DNA from: CAVPDG01 sp963702535
GTDB taxonomy: Bacteria; Chloroflexota; Anaerolineae; Anaerolineales; UBA4823
Assembly (NCBI GenBank): GCA_963702535.1
Contig: CAVPDG010000007.1
Coordinates: 248,001-312,000, forward strand
Length of the DNA: 64,000 nucleotides
Direction: 5' to 3'
Positions within the stretch are counted from its first letter, which is position 1; the number at the start of each line of letters is the position of its first letter. This document shows positions 59,147-64,000 of this stretch, one piece after another. Position numbers and translations under genes: made by a program. A model generated the notes under the pieces. The model was not told where the DNA came from and did not search any database. It worked only from the letters and a program-made list of their open reading frames with translations.

Positions 59147-59317
59147 ATCCTTACTCACGCTCACTGTACATCAGCCACCTGACAATATATATACGGAAAA
59201 TATCTATATATATACCATTTTCGTTGTTATGTACAGAATTGTCCTGGATAATCCAAAGTCTGCTGATCTGATTATACGAACATCTGACATCGCATGCTAA
59301 TCCTCGGAGCATAAAAC
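59147..59317. promoter_or_regulatory. attI region between first cassette and intI
   Basis: The junction with the first cassette reads ACCTGAC on the + strand (GTCAGGT on the array strand), where other copies of this cassette have ACCTAAC/GTTAGGT. The next ~55 bp are very AT-rich with TATATA tracts in inverted arrangement. The region must hold the attI recombination site, the intI promoter and Pc. Exact attI borders cannot be set from sequence alone. Confidence 0.65.
59271..59300 (-). promoter_or_regulatory. candidate cassette promoter Pc
   Basis: On the - strand, TTAGCA (59300-59295) and TATAAT (59276-59271) are separated by 18 bp and point into the cassette array. The place, between intI and attI, is the usual one for Pc. 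The -35 box matches four of six bases. Confidence 0.5.
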
Positions 59318-60275
59318 ATGGAAAGCCGCCCAAAAAAACTCCTAGACCAGGTGCGCGATGCCATCCGAGTCAAGCATTACGCCCGCAACACCGAACAAGC
59401 GTATGTTTACTGGATCAAAAAATATATCCTCTTCCATAATAAACGCCATCCCAAAGAGATGGGTACTGGCGAAGTTCAGGCTTTCCTAACCCACCTGGCT
59501 TTAGAAGAGCATATTTCGGCTTCTACACAGAACCAGGCGCTTAGCGCGTTGCTTTTCCTGTACCGTAATGTTCTAAGCCAGGAGTCGGCTAGTGACTCGG
59601 TGCACGCAGCCATCTCAGCACGTGCCCACCGTGCTCAGCCGTCCTGAAGTGCAGGTTGTGCTGCATGAAATGAGTGGCATTCACCTGCTGATGGCTCGCT
59701 TATTGTACGGCAGCGGCATGCGCCTGATGGAGTGTATCCGTTTGCGAGTAAAAGATCTGGATTTTGAGTATCGCCAGATTGTCGTGCGTGATGCCAAAGG
59801 CGCGCACGACCGTTATACGCTTCTGCCCGCCAGTCTGGTAGAACCATTGCAAGATCATCTGATCCAGGTCAAAAGAACCCATGCCGAGGATCTGTCCAAA
59901 GGATATGGCGCCGTTTATCTACCCTTCGCGCTAGCCGAGAAATACCCCAACGACAATCGGGAGTGGATCTGGCAGTATGTTTTTCCTGCTCACTCGTTAT
60001 CGCCGGATGAACAGGATGGCGTTATCCGTCGTTTTCATATGAGTGAAACCGGGCTGCAAAAAGCCGTCAAGGCAGCGGTGCAGAAAGCGGGTATTCCTAA
60101 AAAAGTTGGCTGCCATACCTTTCGCCACTGTTTTGCCACCCATTTGCTTGAGGCTGGCTACGATATTCGCACGGTACAGGAACTGCTCGGGCATAAAGAT
60201 GTCAAGACGACGATGATTTATACCCATGTGCTCAATCGCGGATCGAAGGCAGTGCGCAGCCCACTGGATGAGTGA
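59318..60275 (+). CDS. intI: integron integrase IntI (one frameshift near 59600)
   Basis: About 319 residues. ATG 59318 has GGAG 8 bp upstream. N-terminal SAM-like domain KHYARNTEQAYVYWIKKYILFH and ALSALLFLYRNVL. Catalytic residues of tyrosine recombinases: Arg in YGSGMRLMECIRLRVKDLD, Lys region VVRDAKGAHDRYTLLP, His/Arg in CHTFRHCFATHLLEAGYD, His in ELLGHKDVKTT, and nucleophile Tyr in TMIYTHVLNRG. The IntI-specific extra segment is present (YLPFALAEKYPNDNREWIWQ), which separates integron integrases from XerC/D. It catalyses attI x attC and attC x attC recombination. The indel at about 59600 lies between the two domains. It is transcribed away from the array, as expected. Confidence 0.93.
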
Positions 60276-60370
60276 TGCTTTTAGTTCGGGCTTGTTCCTG
60301 CCCTTACCCGGTTGATGTTCCTTGCATAGACTTTGTCAAGCTACGCTGGAGGATCGCTCAAATCATACTG

Positions 60371-60777
60371 ATGTCCACTTCTCCCGTTTTGGAATTGCGT
60401 GTTGCCATCACTGCTAATGACTTCGACCGCCTGGCGAGCTTCTACCGCCAGGGCTTAGGTCTTGAGCCTCCCAGACCTGGTCCCCCGAGCAGGGCCGCGC
60501 CCTGGTGCTCGACCTGGGCAGAGCCACCCTGGAGATCTTCGACGAGAAGCAAGCTGCGACGGTTGATAACATCGAGGTCGGGCAGCGCATCAGCGGGCGC
60601 ATCCGCTTCGCTCTGCAGGTGCCGGACGTGCAAGCCGCGGCGGAGCGCCTGATCGCCCATGGCGCGACCCTGGTCCATCCCCTCGTCATCACCCCCTGGG
60701 GCGATCAATGCGTGCGCTTTGAAGATCCCGACGGCATGCAGATCACCTTCTATCAGAGCTCGAGCCAGGGTTCCTGA
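60371..60777 (+). CDS. VOC-family (glyoxalase/bleomycin-resistance-like) protein (one frameshift)
   Basis: About 135 residues across an indel near 60480. The ATG at 60371 begins MSTSPVLELRVAITANDFDR, then FYRQGLGLE; after the shift ALVLDLGRATLEIFDE, RIRFALQVPDVQAAAERLIAHGATLV, PWGDQCVRFEDPDGMQITFY. The RFEDPDG-x-QIT(F/L) end with a metal-binding Glu is typical of VOC proteins. It lies just outside the integron, 95 bp past intI, in the backbone codon style, with no visible partner. Confidence 0.8.
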
Positions 60778-60982
60778 CGATATGACCACCTCAACTCCCA
60801 TCTTCAATTCCGCCGGTCCGGCTGGCTCCCCCGCTCAGTATCGTTGCATCTCAGTTGCAATCAAAACGTAAACTTGACTCGTTCCCCTCCTCGGTCTATA
60901 ATATTATTGGAGCAACCCTCATCCTGGCAAACCATCGCAGGCGGGGAGGGATTCTTCACCACGCATCGCCGCTTCCAATCAA

Positions 60983-61010
60983 GCCGCTGCCCCAGGGCAG
61001 CGGCATTTTT
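60983..61010 (+). terminator. Rho-independent-type hairpin
   Basis: GCCGCTGCCC and GGGCAGCGGC form a 10-bp stem with almost no loop, followed by ATTTTT. It stands between the VOC gene and the SnoaL-like gene. Confidence 0.7.
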
Positions 61011-61138
61011 ATCCCCAAGAGCAGTTCCTGGGCTGCCGGGCGCGACTTTATCTCTGATTTGGAGCTCTCCGAGATCCCAAATAACCAATCACCGCATTCG
61101 TGGTCTTTCAGTGTTTCTATTATCCAGGAGGTCCCTTT

Positions 61139-61810
61139 ATGGAAGACAAAAACATCCTCATCGTCCGCGAGTTCATGGAGCAGGTCATCAACCAAAAGAA
61201 TTTCGACCGGCTTTTTGATTATTTCAGCCCGGCTTGTATCATCCACAACACCCCCTATGTCGGCATGGGCATCCGGTATGACGACTCCTCCGGCGAGTGC
61301 TTTGTGGTCGAGAAGGTTGCCCCGCATGCACCTGCTTCCGGAAAGCTTTTCGAGGGGGATGGATGTTAAGCGTCAGTGATGGTAGCAGCATCTGGCAGGG
61401 CCTCGAACAGCTCCGCCAGGGCATGTGGGGCTTTAGCAGGCTGGGACATCCATCACAATCACCCTGCAACGTAATGGGCAGACCCAGGAGGTCGCCATCC
61501 AGCGCGGCCTGGTGGAGGACTTCGACATCACGATGACCGATTTTCACGCTGATTGGCAGCGCATTCTAATCCGGGAAACCCCTGACATGCGTATCGTGAT
61601 CGACTGCATCTTCGCCTCCGGCAATCAGGTGGCTTACTTTGCTACCAATACCGCCACCCACACCGAGCATAAGCGCTCTGCCGTGTGGAGCGAATGCAAC
61701 ATCATGCGCCTGGCGGAGGGCAAGATCGTCGAGTGGTGGGGGGTGGAAGTGCCATCAGCATGTACCGCCAGTTCGGTTACCGGCTGGTGGAACCGGGTAA
61801 AACGATCTAA
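61139..61810 (+). CDS. SnoaL-like (ester cyclase/NTF2 fold) protein (frameshifts)
   Basis: About 223 codons with indels near 61300, 61370, 61470 and 61750. The start has an ideal AGGAGG 7 bp upstream. The N-terminal part ILIVREFMEQVINQKNFDRL, FDYFSPACIIHNTPY is the first helix pair of an ester-cyclase-type SnoaL domain. The C-terminal part HADWQRILIRETPDMRIVID, CIFASGNQVAYFATNTATHT, IMRLAEGKIVEWWGVE and, in the final frame, SMYRQFGYRLVEPGKTI completes a second or extended SnoaL unit. Length suggests either one domain with a long middle or two joined units. No catalytic assignment. Confidence 0.68.
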
Positions 61811-62229
61811 GCAGGTCGATTAAGCGCATAGCAGAATTTTGCGTTCTCCAGCCCCCCGTTTTCTCCCAGGAAACGGGGGCTAAGCGCCTTCAGTGTTTCA
61901 GCGTCTCTCAGCGCCTCGGTGATATCACCCAGGGGTAAGTCCCGCTTTTTCCGGCAATATTCACCCCATCTTCACCTTCCCTTTTTAACGATTACTATAT
62001 AATCAGCACAAATGTTCTGATCGGGCTGCTGAGAGTACGCTCCATCTTTCTCCGCCGCGCCATCATCTGGCTGCCGGCGTTTACTGCCCGCGTGGCTTGT
62101 TGAGAAAGTTTAACGATTGTCATGTGTCATCCCCCTGGTATTAACCGCTCCCCCTGCCATCGAGGACGCCATTCGTTTGCAATCGTTTTTCCAACACTAT
62201 TTTGGGAAAACGAATACCTGCGCTGGTGA
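61811..62229. other. intergenic region with a repeat hairpin
   Basis: About 420 bp. It holds the hairpin at 61850-61881, then a GTCTCTCAGCGCCTCGGTGA stretch that resembles the GCAGAG-type repeat at 12236. No gene or RNA was recognised in the rest. Confidence 0.5.
61850..61881. repeat. CCCGTTTTCTG hairpin, copy 3
   Basis: AGCCCCCCGTTTTCT and AGGAAACGGGGGCT pair over most of their length with a short loop. Third member of the set at 20556 and 34734. Confidence 0.65.
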
Positions 62230-62279
62230 TGATCAATAGATGCAGCCTGGCTTGCTGCGCCTTCTCCTCCCGCCCTGTG

Positions 62280-62487
62280 TTACTCGCCCCGTTCTGCCAC
62301 GAATCCCATAGCCCGCTCCGCCATGGCGGTGATCGTCAGGCTGGGATTCACGCCCAAACCCACCCCGCCCACCACGGTCACGTGCTGCCGGAAGCTCTGC
62401 GTGAAAAAGCCCTTCCAGCCCAGGGCGGGCAGCCACGCTGCCGCCGAAGCCGCTGCCGATCACCAGGGCGTCATAATCCATTGCCAT
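62280..62487 (-). pseudogene. remnant of a GMC-type oxidoreductase
   Basis: About 69 codons with one or more frame changes. The start AMDYDALVIGSGFGGSVAA is the FAD-binding GxGxxG region of GMC/cholesterol-oxidase-like enzymes. It is joined directly to GWKGFFTQSFRQHVTVVGGV (normally 60-80 residues further on) and then to GVNPSLTITAMAERAMGF, which is the family's C-terminus. Two large internal deletions are therefore evident; the enzyme, normally above 500 residues, cannot be functional. Confidence 0.7.
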
Positions 62488-62955
62488 TCTGCCGCTGCTC
62501 CAGCAGGAAGGGGAGTGCCAGCCCGCGCAGCCCTGGGAGGTCGAGGCGTGTCATGCCCAGCAGCCGCCCCGCCTCGATCTGGCGCAGCTCGTCGCAGATG
62601 TGCGTCCAGGGGAATGGGCATTCCGCAGCGTAGCGCACGATGACCGCCGGCTTGCCGTCGATGGCGGAGGCTTCCAGGCTGGCGCTGAAAGGGAAGATGC
62701 GTCGGAATGCATCCTCGCGCAGCACCAGGTTGGCGCCGCCGCCGGGGGTGAAATCCTTGCCCCACCAGCCGCGCAATCCGCCCAGCGCCAGGGCGGGAGC
62801 TGCGCTGCGGCGCAGCCAGCCCGGACCGGTGAATGCCGCTCATACTTGCCCGCCAGTCCCGCCGGATCGGGCGGCGCCAGCGTAGCGAAGAAAGGCTTGA
62901 AGAGGCGCAAAGGGAATCTATTGAGATCTCTTGCATCTGGGATGTGTGCAATCAT
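62471..62955 (-). CDS. conserved hypothetical protein (one frameshift)
   Basis: About 161 residues across an indel near 62790. Starts MIAHIPDARDLNRFPLRLFK and PPDPAGLAGKYE; after the shift RGWWGKDFTPGGGANLVLRE, SAIDGKPAVIVRYAAECPFP, WTHICDELRQIEAGRLLGMT, DLPGLRGLALPFLL. I recognise the overall pattern (GP-W, GLRGWWGK, DGRPA, PWPHVRDELR, LLGMT) as a conserved family often beside GMC oxidoreductases, but know no function. Its 3' end overlaps the start of the GMC remnant, so they once formed an operon. Confidence 0.68.
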
Positions 62956-62988
62956 GGCTGCAATTTTACTCCAATCAGGAAGCGAGCA

Positions 62989-64000
62989 ATGACCCTGACC
63001 GGCTCTCCCGCTGCGCTGGTGCGCTCGCTCAAAGGCGCGCCGCTTGCCTGCCTGTTCATCCTGCTGCTCACGCAGGGCGCCCTGCGCGCCGGCGAGCTAT
63101 GCCAGGCGACCGGTTACAGCCCCAACAGCATCACGGCTGCCCTGCGCCTGCTGGCGCAGCTCGAGCTGATCGCCAAGACGCCGGATGGCTGGCGCGTACC
63201 GCCAGGCATCCGGCACGCTGTGCTAGACGTCGCCGGCGCGGCGGAAAATTTCGCGAATCGCGAGCCGCCTCGCCTCAATTTGCGAATCCAGCTTCTTAGG
63301 AGGAGAAGATATTAACTCAAACTCTGGTTGTATCTCTTCTCCTCCTCCAAGCGGCGCCCCTCAAATTGCGCATCCGATTCCCAATGCCTTGCTTGGGATT
63401 CGCGGTAATATTCCCCCGGGCGTCCTGCCAAGTAAGCCAACGCGCATCCCGGCGCGGCTTTCTCGGGAAGCCAACAGCGGACCATCCACCACGGACATCC
63501 AACAGATCTCCCGCATCCTGGACGCCACACGTCTGCTCTTCGGCGAGCGCCTGCACGGACCGCCCTCGCGCTACCCGGATGTGCGCCTGCTGCTGGCAGC
63601 CATCGCCGAGGCGTACACGCGCCGCGGTTCGCTGCGCACCCCGGCGCGGGTGGCTTACGCCAACCTCAAGCGCGGCGTCGACCCGGGGGCGGAGTTCCTC
63701 GCCGACCCGCTCGCCTACCTGCCCAGGGAATTCCTGGTCGCTGCCGGTCTGGCATCCCCGCCGCCTGCCGAGGCCGAGCCGCCTGGCGATGATCCCACAG
63801 ACGAGGAGGATGCGCCTGAAGACCCGCTGCCGGCCATTCATCCCTCCCTGGACCTGCCCGCCGATGCCGCAGCCAGGCGCAGCGCGGCGCAGGTCTGGGA
63901 GATCGCCGTACAGGCGCTGCGCTGCGAGCTTTCCCCGTCCATCAACCGCCGCTACCTGAAGCCGTGCTGGCTGGCTGCCTTCGACCCGGCGAGCGCTACC
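62989..64000 (+). CDS. helix-turn-helix protein with DnaA N-terminal-like region, runs off the right edge
   Basis: At least 337 codons; an indel near 63295 changes frame. The first ~90 residues (LVRSLKGAPLACLFILLLTQ, ALRAGELCQATGYSPNSITA, ALRLLAQLELIAKT) form a MarR/replication-type winged helix. A disordered Pro/Ser linker follows. Then DIQQISRILDATRLLFGE, VRLLLAAIAEAYTRRGS and YANLKRGVDPGAEFL lead to a segment AAQVWEIAVQALRCELS that resembles the DnaA N-terminal domain pattern (W-x7-L-x2-ELS). Probably a replication- or transcription-linked DNA-binding protein. It is divergent from the conserved hypothetical gene at 62955. Confidence 0.65.

Larger units (their letters stand above)
35046..60275. 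mobile_element. chromosomal integron: intI, attI and about 19 gene cassettes
   Basis: The unit has all three parts of an integron. (1) An IntI-type tyrosine recombinase at 59318-60275 on the + strand. (2) A ~150 bp AT-rich attI region upstream of it. (3) A divergent array of gene cassettes to its left, each an open reading frame (nearly always - strand) followed by an attC palindrome with RYYYAAC and GTTRRRY outer cores. Nineteen attC sites, including one weaker candidate, were located between 35046 and 58270; most are 120-137 bp. Neighbouring attC sites share strong similarity (GGTTTGCGTTACCTGCG and GCACGC-TTGTTAGG-type ends), as in sedentary chromosomal integrons. Four ISs and two MITEs have inserted. 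The array size and cargo mix suggest a resident, not a clinical mobile, integron. Confidence 0.92.

Noticed and set aside
59277..59292. Possible LexA/SOS box (CGAAC start) upstream of intI.
   Set aside because: Only one half-site matches the known Gram-positive-type consensus; the second half does not, so SOS control is not claimed.
59318..60275. Tyrosine recombinase considered as a phage or ICE integrase.
   Set aside because: It has the IntI-specific segment (FALAEKYPN), is divergent from an attC array, and there are no phage or conjugation genes.
1..64000. tRNA, rRNA and known riboswitches.
   Set aside because: No cloverleaf, rRNA core or familiar riboswitch sequence was seen in the gaps, although a covariance search could find weak ones.

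Overview
The window looks like chromosomal DNA of a Chloroflexota bacterium, probably an Anaerolineae-like lineage. The evidence is a fairly GC-rich backbone, several large secreted beta-propeller proteins that end in an aromatic-L-P-(L/I/M)-L-x-(R/K) tail, two F420-type enzymes (an LLM oxidoreductase and a Ddn-like protein) and a livJHMGF cluster. The taxonomy is inferred from gene style; no rRNA or tRNA gene was seen. Single-base indels break many otherwise intact genes across the whole window. Repeated cassettes in the array mostly differ by indels rather than substitutions, so many of these frameshifts are probably assembly errors and not true pseudogenes.

Layout. 0-16 kb: a surface and exported-protein island (two WHTFYG-repeat propellers, a Kelch protein, a short secreted protein, a modular metallophosphoesterase, a YVGGxFTxAGG propeller) around an ABC-2 exporter (ATPase plus two permeases). 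16-28 kb: a corrinoid-activation/HAD fusion, an F420-type oxidoreductase, a lipoprotein esterase, a trypsin-like protease, an isoprenylcysteine methyltransferase-like protein, a pentameric ligand-gated ion channel with a large N-terminal extension, a beta-helix protein and small membrane or lipoproteins. 28-33.5 kb: a branched-chain amino-acid/amide transporter operon (livJ, livH, livM, livG, livF) behind a good sigma-70-type promoter. 33.6-34.7 kb: a DHFR/RibD-like and a Ddn-like protein.

35.0-60.3 kb is an integron, the main finding. A tyrosine recombinase carrying the IntI-specific insertion (intI, 59318-60275, + strand) faces away from an array of about 19 gene cassettes. Nearly all cassette genes read leftward. 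They are separated by 19 palindromic attC sites, most of 120-137 bp, with RYYYAAC and GTTRRRY outer cores. Cargo includes a nucleotidyltransferase (three copies), a methyltransferase (two copies), AlkC-like DNA alkylation repair, nucleoside hydrolase, HicB-like/DinB, peptide-binding protein, CPBP protease, TfoX plus VOC, DDAH/arginine deiminase-like, Rieske, GNAT, DUF2177, lipase and lipoproteins. Four insertion sequences and two copies of a ~110 bp MITE have landed in the array, three of the ISs inside cassette genes and both MITEs inside attC sites.

60.3-64 kb: back to backbone-type genes (VOC, SnoaL-like, a decayed GMC oxidoreductase, a conserved hypothetical, and an HTH protein running off the right edge).
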